Below the pieces are notes generated by a model. The model was not told the origin of the DNA. It was given only the letters and a program-made list of their open reading frames with translations, and ran no database searches. A stretch of DNA of 60,555 bases, taken from the NCBI RefSeq assembly GCF_020748185.1, contig NZ_JAHZMO010000018.1, forward strand, positions 1 through 60,555, written 5' to 3'. Positions 26,719 to 35,139 of the stretch are shown piece by piece. This DNA is from Terrisporobacter petrolearius (GTDB taxonomy: Bacteria; Bacillota; Clostridia; Peptostreptococcales; Peptostreptococcaceae). The position numbers and the translations under genes are program-made. The number at the start of each line of letters is the position of its first letter. The first letter of the stretch is position 1.

Positions 26719-27684
26719 TTATATTCCCCCCTGAATCGTATCTATTTCATTTTCATATCCTTTAAAAATTCTTTTTAAGAACATTTTCATAAAAGCTTTT
26801 TCATCTACTTCTGTTAAAACAAAAGCATTGGGATTTTTTTTGTAAAAGTTAAATGAGTCTACTATAGACTGACCTATAGCTACTCCATCATGAACTACTT
26901 CTACATAAGAATCAAAGCCTTTACATAATTTTCTATCAATGAAATATGCCACTGCAAGAGGATCATTAATTACACACCCTATTATGTGTTCTTGTTCCCA
27001 ATGAAAATCTATATAAAATCTTGTTATTTCACTTATAAATTTTGATTTTTCCTTATCAAGCCTATTAATAAATTCAATAATATTTGGCGTTAAAACTATT
27101 TTCCTAGTTACATCTAGGCCTACCATATGAATTTTTTTAGGTAAGTTTTTGTAAACATAATCAGCTGCATGAGGATCTACCCAATAATTAAACTCTGCAA
27201 CTGGTGAACAGTTTCCATGTATTCTAAAGGCTCCACCCATAGATACAAATTCGTCTAAGTTATTGAAAACTTCTTTATTCTTCATTAAAGCTTTTGCAAT
27301 ATTAGTCATTGGTCCTAAAGCTATTATAGATACTTTTTCGTGTTTTTTTAAGGTATCAATAATAAAGTCTACTCCACCATCTAATATTTCTTTGTTTACA
27401 TCTTCATAGAAATTCTCTCCTATACCATCTTCTCCATGAGTATCTTGCGCTGTTACAAGTTCTCTTTGTAGTGGGAATCTTTCTCCCACATAAATTGGTA
27501 TATCAAGTCTTTTTGATATTTGAAGTGCTTTTGAAGCATTTTTTGCTCCAATATCTGCAGGTACATTTCCACTGCAGATTGTAAGTCCTACAACTTCTAA
27601 CTCCTTGGAATTTAAGGCTAGAAGAATTGCCAGGCAGTCATCTATACCTGGATCACAATCAATTATTACTTTTCTCTTTTCCAT
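26719..27684 (-). CDS. queK: nucleoside hydrolase, probably queuosine hydrolase (QueK-like)
   Basis: A 321-residue member of the inosine-uridine nucleoside hydrolase family. The calcium-binding N-terminal cluster reads DCDPGIDDCLAILLAL, with a cysteine where many relatives have threonine. The catalytic region includes ALGPMTNIAKAL, SMGGAFRIHGN and the C-terminal INDPLAVAYF. In queuine-salvage operons QueK cleaves queuosine to queuine, which QueL then uses. Here the gene follows a promoter and preQ1-I-like riboswitch, which strongly supports that role over general purine or pyrimidine salvage. GGGAGGAGATAAAAT precedes the ATG. Confidence 0.87.
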   Translation of the reverse strand: MEKRKVIIDCDPGIDDCLAILLALNSKELEVVGLTICSGNVPADIGAKNASKALQISKRLDIPIYVGERFPLQRELVTAQDTHGEDGIGENFYEDVNKEILDGGVDFIIDTLKKHEKVSIIALGPMTNIAKALMKNKEVFNNLDEFVSMGGAFRIHGNCSPVAEFNYWVDPHAADYVYKNLPKKIHMVGLDVTRKIVLTPNIIEFINRLDKEKSKFISEITRFYIDFHWEQEHIIGCVINDPLAVAYFIDRKLCKGFDSYVEVVHDGVAIGQSIVDSFNFYKKNPNAFVLTEVDEKAFMKMFLKRIFKGYENEIDTIQGGI

Positions 27685-27736
27685 ATTTTATCTCCTCCCA
27701 ATCTTTCTAAAGGAGATCCTATACGCTTTTTTGCAC

Positions 27737-27773
27737 AAAAAAAGCCGTATCTAAGGATTAACTTAAATACTGC
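27737..27773 (-). terminator. riboswitch-associated intrinsic terminator
   Basis: On the minus strand GCAGUAUUUAAG pairs with CUUAGAUACGGC (one A-G mismatch, one wobble) around a six-base loop and is followed directly by seven U. It lies between the preQ1-type aptamer and queK, so it is the natural expression platform. A competing hairpin further downstream (27716-27758) would use the same 3' arm. Confidence 0.75.
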
Positions 27774-27786
27774 CACTAAATAAGCT

Positions 27787-27826
27787 AACCTAGTTTTTTA
27801 TACTTGGAGGATCTCGAACAAGTCCT
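27787..27826 (-). promoter_or_regulatory. preQ1-I riboswitch aptamer
   Basis: The minus-strand RNA can be read as P1 ACUUG/AAGU (closed by G-C), loop UUCGAGAUCCUCC, and tail AUAAAAAACUAGG. This matches the Bacillus queC-type preQ1-I aptamer segment by segment (loop UUCUAGCUACACC, tail AUAAAAAACUAA), from memory of that element. One pseudoknot position (G for U in CUAG of the loop) gives a G-A mismatch, so the P2 helix is weaker than usual. Position in the leader of queK-qrtT-queL makes biological sense: preQ1 accumulation would switch off salvage. Confidence 0.78.
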
Positions 27827-27841
27827 AGGAGATTCCTAGAT

Positions 27842-27870
27842 TTATTAATATTATATTTTAATACGGGCAA
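27842..27870 (-). promoter_or_regulatory. promoter of the queuine-salvage operon
   Basis: On the minus strand TTGCCC (27870-27865) and TAATAA (27847-27842) are separated by 17 bases. Transcription would begin near 27835, about ten bases before the preQ1-type aptamer. Confidence 0.6.
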
Positions 27871-27884
27871 TATTATAACATAAA

Positions 27885-27911
27885 AAAAGAAAGGTATAAA
27901 CCCTTTCTTTT
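27885..27911 (-). terminator. terminator of cdd
   Basis: AAGAAAGG and CCTTTCTT form a short stem with flanking A/T runs, about 20 bases after the cytidine deaminase stop codon. Confidence 0.7.
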
Positions 27912-27929
27912 GCTTATCGATAAAGTTAT

Positions 27930-28352
27930 TTATTTTAGATTTGCTGGTCCAAATCCTAATGGTAATATTTCTTCTAGTGTATATTCTATATAATCATCAA
28001 GATTATTTATATCTTTTCCTAAATAAATTTTAAATTCTTTTGGTTTACAAAATTCCATCATTACCTGTCTGCATACTCCGCATGGTGAACAAAATTCTCC
28101 TACTTCGCCTGCTTTACCACCTACGATGGCAATTGCTTCAAACTCTCTTTGTCCCTCTGATACTGCCTTAAAGAACGCTGTTCTTTCTGCACAGTTTGTT
28201 GGAGTATATGATGCATTTTCAATGTTACAACCTTGATATATTTTTCCATTCTTTCCAAGTAAAGCTGCTCCCACATTAAAATTAGAATATGGTGCATAAC
28301 TCATTTCTTGTGCTTCAAAGGCATTTTTTATTAATAATTGTATATTATCCAT
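27930..28352 (-). CDS. cdd: cytidine deaminase
   Basis: A 140-residue cytidine deaminase converting cytidine and deoxycytidine to uridine forms in pyrimidine salvage. The zinc-site glutamate and first cysteine are in NCAERTAFFKAVSEG, and the other two cysteines in PCGVCRQVMMEFC. The N-terminal APYSNFNVGAALLG is standard. Length matches the homotetrameric class. GGAAGGGATATTG precedes the ATG. It is monocistronic, next to but separate from the queK operon. Confidence 0.96.
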   Translation of the reverse strand: MDNIQLLIKNAFEAQEMSYAPYSNFNVGAALLGKNGKIYQGCNIENASYTPTNCAERTAFFKAVSEGQREFEAIAIVGGKAGEVGEFCSPCGVCRQVMMEFCKPKEFKIYLGKDINNLDDYIEYTLEEILPLGFGPANLK

Positions 28353-28517
28353 AAATTTTCAATATCCCTTCCATTTAATACTTTAATATATTTGGTATGC
28401 ACATACAAATATATAAAGGATAATTATTATAACATCTACAAATAAAAAAGTATATGTTTTTTTAAAATTTATTTATAACTCTTATCTACTAATTATAATA
28501 TATATATATTTACTATT

Positions 28518-29735
28518 TTATACGATTAATTTTATAATTTTATCTATTTTTTTTCCAAGACCATCCCAAGTTTTATTTGCCATATTTATCACAGGTCTTT
28601 TTTCTTCTTTTCTAATCATATCTATTAGTTTTTCTATACTTTTAGCAATATTTTTTTCAAACTTTGGCAAATCATCTTCTAATGGAGTAGTACAATTTAT
28701 CATCCTAGGCATTGGTAAATACAATATGTTATCAGAATTGTTTATTTCTTCACCAATAAAATCTTCCAATCCATTAATTTTGCTAACTATTACTTTACAC
28801 CCGCAGGATAAAGCTTCTAGTACAACAATAGGAAGCCCTTCATAAAATGAAGGCAAAATAAAAATATGACTTTTATTAAATAACTCTGCTAATTCTATAT
28901 GATTTAATCTTCCATTGAAGTTAACTTTATACATAGATTTATTTGATAGTTCTATTATCTTATCAGTCTCTTCTTTGTCACTTCCACTCCCTGCTATATT
29001 TACTACAATATCCTCTTTATTATAATTTAGAAAATTAAGGCTACTTATCAAGGACTTTATACCCTTACTTTCACAAATTTTTCCTGCATAAGTTATATTA
29101 ATTTCTTTACCTGTTTTATATTTTTTGTTGTAAAAAATCTTATGATCGTAACCACTACCGATAACTGTAATTTTATCATCTACAAAATTAAATGTCTTAA
29201 TTATATCTTCTTTTTGCTCCTTGTGTAAAGCAAATATATGATCCAGTTTACTTATATTTGAAATAATATAGTGCTTTTTTAAGCCAATATTTTTCAATTG
29301 TCTAAGACATGTTCCGTGACAAACTCCAACTACCTTAATATCTTTTACTTTTTCTCTTACAAAGCTTGTTATTAAATATAGGTGATTACACATAATAATA
29401 TCTGGTTTAAAGTCTCTTATTGCCCTGTTTAAAATACTTAAAAATTCTTCTTTAATTTCAATTATCATATCTTCAGTAAGCTCTTTGTATTTCGTACTTT
29501 CATAAGGCATAATGTCACTCATACCTATTACTGGAAAAGGTAATGGAGGAGTATTGTAAATCATTGGGTAAAACTTTATATCATCATTAAAATAAGTTTT
29601 TTCATCTTTTACATCTATACCAGCTATTATACATTGCTCATGACCTAATTTATGTAAGCCTTCAATTACTCCATTCATATATACTCCACTACCTGTACTG
29701 TTTGGCTTTTGTGCTGTAATGTGTAGTATTCTCAT
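28518..29735 (-). CDS. group 1 (GT4-type) glycosyltransferase
   Basis: A GT-B glycosyltransferase of about 405 residues. The N-terminal acceptor domain begins MRILHITAQKPNSTGSGVYM. The C-terminal nucleotide-sugar domain has NITYAGKICESKGIKSLI, NFNGRLNHIELAELFNKSHI and the EX7E-type segment PSFYEGLPIVVLEALSCG. I favour ATG 29735 because AAGGATGG is then nine bases upstream; the ATG at 29744 overlaps that site. It lies directly after the PP2C-like gene and is probably co-transcribed with it. Donor and acceptor sugars are unknown; cell-envelope glycan or glycolipid synthesis is a guess. Confidence 0.87.
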   Translation of the reverse strand: MRILHITAQKPNSTGSGVYMNGVIEGLHKLGHEQCIIAGIDVKDEKTYFNDDIKFYPMIYNTPPLPFPVIGMSDIMPYESTKYKELTEDMIIEIKEEFLSILNRAIRDFKPDIIMCNHLYLITSFVREKVKDIKVVGVCHGTCLRQLKNIGLKKHYIISNISKLDHIFALHKEQKEDIIKTFNFVDDKITVIGSGYDHKIFYNKKYKTGKEINITYAGKICESKGIKSLISSLNFLNYNKEDIVVNIAGSGSDKEETDKIIELSNKSMYKVNFNGRLNHIELAELFNKSHIFILPSFYEGLPIVVLEALSCGCKVIVSKINGLEDFIGEEINNSDNILYLPMPRMINCTTPLEDDLPKFEKNIAKSIEKLIDMIRKEEKRPVINMANKTWDGLGKKIDKIIKLIV

Positions 29736-29749
29736 ATCATCCATCCTTT

Positions 29750-30607
29750 TTATTTTTTTCTAATATGTAAATAGACACAGGATGAATCATCGCTTTCTTT
29801 AAATCTTGGAAATATCATGCCATTATTATCTTCTTTTTCCAACTTTCTAATTTTATTTTTAATATACTCAATCCCATTATGTTGTCCTATTTTTATTATT
29901 TCACTGTCTTTAAAAATATTATATCTATCCCAGGCACAAGAAAATCCATCGCTACTCATCATAATTTTCACTTCATCATCCACATTCATATAACCATGTA
30001 TAGACTTTTCTACAGCTTCCTTGTTAAATTCTAATATCCAATATCCTTTGTCATTATTTTTTTTAAGTCTGTTTTCTATTATAAGAGGAAGTAAAATGTT
30101 ATTTTTTTCTAATATAGTTAAATTGCCTCTTTTATTTAAATTCTTCATCTTTGAAAATACTTTTTCATCAAGTTTACAAACACGCTCATCCTTTATTATT
30201 ATATTTTCATTCAATTTATTTAAAAATAAAGTGCAATCTCCAAGAAGAAGATACTCTAGTTTATCTTCATAAAATTTTATTATTATTGCAGAAGCTGAGG
30301 GTAGATCTAAGTTTTCGATTTTTAGTCCATTTAGTTTTAATAAATAGTCTTTTTTTATTCTTTCTAGCCCTTCTAATACTATTTCTTTTAGCGAGTTATC
30401 TTTACCTATATTCTCTTTTAAGTATTTATTCCACCAAGATACATACCACTTAGCATCACTTTCTTTAGATATTAAGTTTTTATTATTTAATCCTGTAGCT
30501 CCATCTAATACCCATGCACCTTTTTTACATAATCCCACTATATCTTCATTGTAAGTTCCACTGCCTTTATCGCAAAGTAGTTCAAATTCCTTAATATCTA
30601 TTTCCAT
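29750..30607 (-). CDS. PP2C-like serine/threonine phosphatase domain protein
   Basis: A protein of about 285 residues whose acidic motifs resemble the PP2C/SpoIIE phosphatase fold: DKGSGTYNEDIVGLCKKGAW with VLDGATGL near the N-terminus, LLLGDCTLFL in the middle and IMMSSDGFSCAWD late. These supply the aspartates that bind the metal pair. I choose ATG 30607 with GGAGGAGACT upstream; the frame reading back to 30682 lacks a ribosome site. No membrane segment is seen after this trimming. Its partner kinase is not in the window. Coupling to the glycosyltransferase is seen but not understood. Confidence 0.7.
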   Translation of the reverse strand: MEIDIKEFELLCDKGSGTYNEDIVGLCKKGAWVLDGATGLNNKNLISKESDAKWYVSWWNKYLKENIGKDNSLKEIVLEGLERIKKDYLLKLNGLKIENLDLPSASAIIIKFYEDKLEYLLLGDCTLFLNKLNENIIIKDERVCKLDEKVFSKMKNLNKRGNLTILEKNNILLPLIIENRLKKNNDKGYWILEFNKEAVEKSIHGYMNVDDEVKIMMSSDGFSCAWDRYNIFKDSEIIKIGQHNGIEYIKNKIRKLEKEDNNGMIFPRFKESDDSSCVYLHIRKK

Positions 30608-30716
30608 AGTCTCCTCCAAATTACGATATAAATATTTATCTGTAAATATTATTGTATAGTAAATATAAATTATTACAACCATTTCTTAGGAAGTAAAATT
30701 CATAATCCTTAAAGAA

Positions 30717-30747
30717 AGCTGTATTACCTATTTAGTAATACAGCTTT
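30717..30747 (-). terminator. terminator after the histidine kinase gene
   Basis: AAAGCTGTATTAC pairs with GTAATACAGCTTT, ending three bases before the kinase stop on the minus strand. Confidence 0.8.
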
Positions 30748-30749
30748 TA

Positions 30750-32180
30750 TTATATAGATTCAATAATTTTATTTTTTAATGTGAAAGTTATGTTTGTACC
30801 AACACCTTTTTCACTATCTATTATCATTTTACCACCATGCAATTTTACAATTTCATTACTTATGGCAAGGCCAAGTCCACTACCTGATTTATTAAAATCT
30901 TCTTGGAAGAACTTATCTAAAACTTTAGTTAAGTTTTCTTTATTAATGCCAACACCATTATCAGTAACAGTAAATGTGGTAAATTCTTCTCCTTGTGATA
31001 CCACTACAACAACATATCCACCTTCTGCAGTAAACTTTATGGCATTTTGAACCAAATTAATTAAAACTTGTCTAAGTCTATTTTTATCACCTTGGATATC
31101 AAAAATTTCATCTGTTTTAAATTCTGTAAGAAGCGTAATATTTTTTTCATTTGCCTTAACTGCCAACTGAGTTACTACACCCTTTGCCAGTTTAGTCACA
31201 TCTACCATATCAATTTGAAGCCTTATTCTGTCTGAAGATAAACGAGAAAAATCTAGCAAATCTTCTACTAAAGATATCATTCTTTCTGTTTCATCTTGTA
31301 TTATTCCAAGACCCAAATCTAGCTCTTCTTTTCCAATCCCTTCATAAGCTAACGTTTCACTCCATCCTTTTATAGATGTTAACGGCGTTCTAAGTTCATG
31401 AGATACAGAAGATATAAATTCTTCTTTTAGTTTTCTACTCTTATCAATTTCCACAGCCATATGCTCAAATGTTTGAACAAGATCTGATATTTCATCATCA
31501 TGCAATTGCTCTTTTTTCAGTTTGATATTGTAATTTCCTTGAGCCAATTCATTTGCAAATTGTTTTAAGTTTTTAAGTGGCTTAATTAATGATTCTGCAA
31601 ATCTTAAACTAAGCAAGAATGCAATAAGCAAAATAATCACACCTGCAATAATAAAGAAGAAAACAAGTTTAATTATGGTATTATCAATATTTCTTAAAGA
31701 TAAGCTATACCTAACAACACCTTCTATTTGGTTATTAACTTTAAGTGGTACAGATATACTCATAACATGTTCATTTGTTCCCACAATATTGTATGTATAA
31801 GGTGTTAAATTACTACTTCCCTTCAATGCCTTATTTACATCTTCATATTCATACTTTTCATTAGTTTTTATTCCATATTTATCTAATATTACATTTTTAT
31901 TTTTATCTATAAACTCAATAGAAAAATTTGTATTACTATTTACTTTCCCTTTTTCAAAAATATTGGAAACTTTATTTTCAAAACTTGTAGACTCCATTCC
32001 TACACCATCGTATATATCTGTAGTATAGTTTGCTTGAGAAATCAAAGATTGTTTAGCTGAGTTATAATAATAGTTTTGAAGATAAAACATAAACAGTCCC
32101 TCAAATAATGCTACTGTTATAATTATCATTATAAAATAATACTTTATGACTCTTTTTCTCAGACCTTCTAAATGTAGCAC
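30750..32180 (-). CDS. sensor histidine kinase
   Basis: A 476-residue membrane kinase. A first membrane helix lies near residues 14-32, then an extracellular sensor of about 130 residues, then a second helix near 170-192. A HAMP linker follows, then the dimerisation/phosphoacceptor domain with SSVSHELRTPLTSIKGWSET, and the ATPase domain with NLVQNAIKFTAEGG, DNGVGINKENL and GSGLGLAISNEIV. It starts at GTG 32180 with AAAGGA nine bases upstream, four bases from the end of the regulator gene, so the two form one operon. WalK/PhoR-like group. The signal is unknown. Confidence 0.93.
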   Translation of the reverse strand: MLHLEGLRKRVIKYYFIMIIITVALFEGLFMFYLQNYYYNSAKQSLISQANYTTDIYDGVGMESTSFENKVSNIFEKGKVNSNTNFSIEFIDKNKNVILDKYGIKTNEKYEYEDVNKALKGSSNLTPYTYNIVGTNEHVMSISVPLKVNNQIEGVVRYSLSLRNIDNTIIKLVFFFIIAGVIILLIAFLLSLRFAESLIKPLKNLKQFANELAQGNYNIKLKKEQLHDDEISDLVQTFEHMAVEIDKSRKLKEEFISSVSHELRTPLTSIKGWSETLAYEGIGKEELDLGLGIIQDETERMISLVEDLLDFSRLSSDRIRLQIDMVDVTKLAKGVVTQLAVKANEKNITLLTEFKTDEIFDIQGDKNRLRQVLINLVQNAIKFTAEGGYVVVVVSQGEEFTTFTVTDNGVGINKENLTKVLDKFFQEDFNKSGSGLGLAISNEIVKLHGGKMIIDSEKGVGTNITFTLKNKIIESI

Positions 32181-32183
32181 CTA

Positions 32184-32882
32184 TTATTCATCCTTTCTAA
32201 AACAATATCCATAACCCCAAACTGTTTGGATATACTTAGGTTTTGATGGATCATCTTCTATTTTATTTCTAATTCTTCTTATGTTAACATCTACTATCTT
32301 AAAATCGTATAAGTAATTACTTCCCCATACCTCATTTAATATTTGATCTCTACTTAATGATTTTTTAGCATTTACCATTAAGTACTTCACTATAGAAAAT
32401 TCTGTAGGTGTTAATTCAATTTCTAATCCATTTTTATATAATTTTCTTTTATCTATGTTTAATACAAAAGGATCTGATATTATCTCATTACTCTTAATTT
32501 TGTTGTCATCTTTTTTAACTCTTCTTATAAGAGCTGAAACCCTAACCAGCAATTCTTTTATACTAAATGGTTTTACAATATAATCGTCAGCCCCAGATAT
32601 AAATCCTTCTAATTTATCTTCTTCTTGACCTTTTGCAGTTAACATAATAACTCCAATTTGATCAAACTGTTGTCTTATAAATTTACATACATCTATTCCA
32701 CTCATATCTGGTAACATTACATCCAGTAGGGCTATTGATATATCTGGGTGATTTGAAAGTTGCTCAATAGCTTCTGACCCACTTCCCGCTTCAATTATTT
32801 CATATCCTTCTCTTTTCAAATTTATACTTACAAAACTTCTTATACCTATTTCATCTTCTAAGACTAATATTTTTTCCTTCAT
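32184..32882 (-). CDS. OmpR-family response regulator
   Basis: A 232-residue response regulator. The receiver domain (1-118) has the acidic pocket LEDEIG, phosphoacceptor DVMLPDMSG, and the switch residues in MLTAKGQEEDK and YIVKPFSIKELL. The winged-helix output domain (about 135-230) contains LTPTEFSIVKYLMVN and VDVNIRRIRNKIEDDP and ends VWGYGYCFRKDE. It is the cognate partner of the kinase immediately downstream. Confidence 0.95.
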   Translation of the reverse strand: MKEKILVLEDEIGIRSFVSINLKREGYEIIEAGSGSEAIEQLSNHPDISIALLDVMLPDMSGIDVCKFIRQQFDQIGVIMLTAKGQEEDKLEGFISGADDYIVKPFSIKELLVRVSALIRRVKKDDNKIKSNEIISDPFVLNIDKRKLYKNGLEIELTPTEFSIVKYLMVNAKKSLSRDQILNEVWGSNYLYDFKIVDVNIRRIRNKIEDDPSKPKYIQTVWGYGYCFRKDE

Positions 32883-32913
32883 TTTTTAATAATTCCTCCC
32901 AAAATTTCTATTT

Positions 32914-34266
32914 CTATTCATAAATTATAGAAAAATATTCCTTCATATTTTCTAATGTTAAGTCATATTTTTTAAAGGTATCTTTATTTCTAACTACTAA
33001 TTGATAATAGTTATTATCTGTTTCAGCCAAGATACTATCCATCTTAGGGTTTGCTTTAGTGTCCTCAACTAAGTTTTTAGCAGATATACCTATTTGGAAC
33101 AATTCTAAAGGCTCTTTGCTACTCTTATCATAATAATAGAAAATATAATATGGTGTATCACCTTCTATACTCTTTTGAATATATAGTTTATTTGCAAGAT
33201 TATCAGGTACTAAAAATTTAAAATTATTTTTATAGTTATAATAAACTTGGCTTATAAATATTGTGTCTGCATCTTTGCCAGTTTTATTATTCCATTTTCT
33301 CCAACTCACAAGAGCCGACGGCTTACTGTTTGATGCAAAATTTTCAATCATATTATTATTTAATACTGGTATGTCTAAAATTCCATCACTATTTTCATCT
33401 CTTACAGGCACATAGTAAGAATTGAATATAAGATCGTCATCATTAAATACTTTTTTAAGTTTGTTATCTTTCATAAATAATATTTGAGTTGCATAACCAT
33501 TTTCTTTTAATGTAGGCATACTTAGAATTACACCTTTTTTATTATTGTAGGCTTTCCCTATTACTAAGTACAAATCATTTAAGTTTTTAACATTAGGTAT
33601 TTTAATGGCATTAGTTGTAGATAACTCATTATTATTTGAATAATTCAACATTGTTGTGTACATTTCACCGCTACTATTATCATAATTCATCATTAAAATA
33701 TCTAATTTTAAGTCATTATCTATAAATCCTATTTTTATTTTCATCTGAGTATATTTTTTATAATCGTCTAACCAAGTAGGTTTTATTTTAGAAATCCTCG
33801 TGACTTTATTATCTTTTATACTATATACATTCATAGTGGTTACTGACTTATTATTTATAAGTAATATAACCTCATCACTTCCATCATTGTTTAAGTCATA
33901 GAAACTGGCATACTCTATTTCTTCACCTTCTTCAAGATAACTATCTTCTAGCGTATATCCATCATCATTTTTAGAAATAAGTACAAAACCAACCTTATTT
34001 ATCTTCAAATTCACATCTTGTCTTTTTTGAAATGCAATTATATTTGAGTCTACTTTATTTATTTGCCCAACTTCGCTGGAGTTGTCTGGCAAAACTAGCG
34101 TGGTTCCATCTAAGGATTTGTTTATAAATGTGTACAATTCATTATTTCCCTTATCGTAAATAATATTATCATCAAGTAGATTTTCGGGTAAATCACTACT
34201 TGTATCACAGCCCGTCGTCATTATACACATAACAAATACTAAGGCTACTACTTTTAGTAACTTCAT
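32914..34266 (-). CDS. putative lipoprotein with repeated Asp-rich motifs
   Basis: A lipoprotein of about 450 residues. After a hydrophobic signal (LLKVVALVFVMCIMTTG) comes the lipobox TTGC, so the cysteine near residue 20 is lipidated and the protein faces outside. Segments such as DLNNDGSDEVILLINN and VRDENSDGILDIPVLN resemble FG-GAP/VCBS-type calcium-binding turns and suggest a propeller-like fold. ATG 34266 has GGAGGGAATA upstream. It lies 31 bases before the response regulator gene on the same strand, so it may act with the two-component system, possibly as a sensor accessory. The exact family is not recognised. Confidence 0.75.
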   Translation of the reverse strand: MKLLKVVALVFVMCIMTTGCDTSSDLPENLLDDNIIYDKGNNELYTFINKSLDGTTLVLPDNSSEVGQINKVDSNIIAFQKRQDVNLKINKVGFVLISKNDDGYTLEDSYLEEGEEIEYASFYDLNNDGSDEVILLINNKSVTTMNVYSIKDNKVTRISKIKPTWLDDYKKYTQMKIKIGFIDNDLKLDILMMNYDNSSGEMYTTMLNYSNNNELSTTNAIKIPNVKNLNDLYLVIGKAYNNKKGVILSMPTLKENGYATQILFMKDNKLKKVFNDDDLIFNSYYVPVRDENSDGILDIPVLNNNMIENFASNSKPSALVSWRKWNNKTGKDADTIFISQVYYNYKNNFKFLVPDNLANKLYIQKSIEGDTPYYIFYYYDKSSKEPLELFQIGISAKNLVEDTKANPKMDSILAETDNNYYQLVVRNKDTFKKYDLTLENMKEYFSIIYE

Positions 34267-34276
34267 ATATTCCCTC

Positions 34277-34900
34277 CTATTTATATTTGTCAGCAAAGAA
34301 GTTCTTAAAATTATTTATCCTTTTTTCTTCTTGTTTTATTTTGTCTTCATATAGAGCTGATCTTCCTAGTCTATCAGCCAGTGAGAGTAAGCTTATTTCT
34401 TCATAATCAGAATCATTAATTATTTCTTTTTCTTTAAAATATGGTAGCTTTTTATCATAGAATAGCGGTTGCATGTGGTGTTTTACTAAAATACATACTT
34501 CATCAATAAATTTTTCATCTTCTGTTACTTGATGCAAAAATTGTCTAGATAGTATTTCTCCTTGTAAATCATGTCCATAAGCAGTTATTCTATTTTTTCT
34601 TTTTTTTGTAGTTGTTAATTTACCTAAATCATGTAATAATGCAGCCCACATAAATACTCTTTTATTTTTAGATTTTTCTTTCAAATCACTAGCTTTATCT
34701 ATTACTAATAAAGTATGATTTAACACATTTCCTTCAGGATGATGAATTAAGTCTTGTTCTATATCTTCCAAGTTTTTAATTTTAATAAATGGTTTTTGAT
34801 CAAACGATCCTTCATCAATTAACTCTCTAATTTCCACTGATGGTTTATCACTACTTTGCAATATATCATCCACTTTTAAAAATAGTTCTTTACAAGTCAT
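34277..34900 (-). CDS. HD-domain phosphohydrolase
   Basis: An HDIG/HD-domain protein of about 207 residues. Metal ligands are visible in NVLNHTLLVID, AALLHDLGKLTTT, YGHDLQGEILS and VKHHMQPLFYDK. The pattern resembles the HD domain attached to bacterial CCA-adding/polyA-polymerase enzymes, here alone without the nucleotidyltransferase part. It would hydrolyse a phosphate ester or nucleotide; the substrate is unknown. I use ATG 34900 (preceded by AAGAGTGATT), as the upstream frame to 34942 lacks a ribosome site. It lies ten bases before the lipoprotein gene and heads that operon. Confidence 0.8.
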   Translation of the reverse strand: MTCKELFLKVDDILQSSDKPSVEIRELIDEGSFDQKPFIKIKNLEDIEQDLIHHPEGNVLNHTLLVIDKASDLKEKSKNKRVFMWAALLHDLGKLTTTKKRKNRITAYGHDLQGEILSRQFLHQVTEDEKFIDEVCILVKHHMQPLFYDKKLPYFKEKEIINDSDYEEISLLSLADRLGRSALYEDKIKQEEKRINNFKNFFADKYK

Positions 34901-35068
34901 AATAATCACTCTTTCTATTTTATTATACATGAAATTTTTCAAAATAAAAGATTACTTCCTTAAGTAAATCTTATTATATTCTAACATAAGATTGTTCTTT
35001 TATTTATATTTTATTTTTTTCTTAAGATTTCTTATTATTATCTATTATGTATTTATACAAAAAAAATA

Positions 35069-35131
35069 TAAAGCTAAATCTAAAGATATATAATAAAATA
35101 AAAATATACCTTTAAGATTCAGCTTTTATAG
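35069..35131 (-). terminator. imperfect stem-loop terminator after the lysine-rich gene
   Basis: AAAGCTAAATCTAAAG near 35074 can pair with CTTTAAGATTCAGCTTT near 35110-35127, with small mismatches, and A/T runs flank it. It follows the lysine-rich gene on the minus strand. Confidence 0.5.
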
Positions 35132-35139
35132 TATTTTAT

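Noticed and set aside
27716..27758. Long hairpin just before queK considered as a second terminator
   Set aside because: No U-run follows it in the minus-strand RNA; it is better seen as a competitor of the true terminator at 27737-27773.
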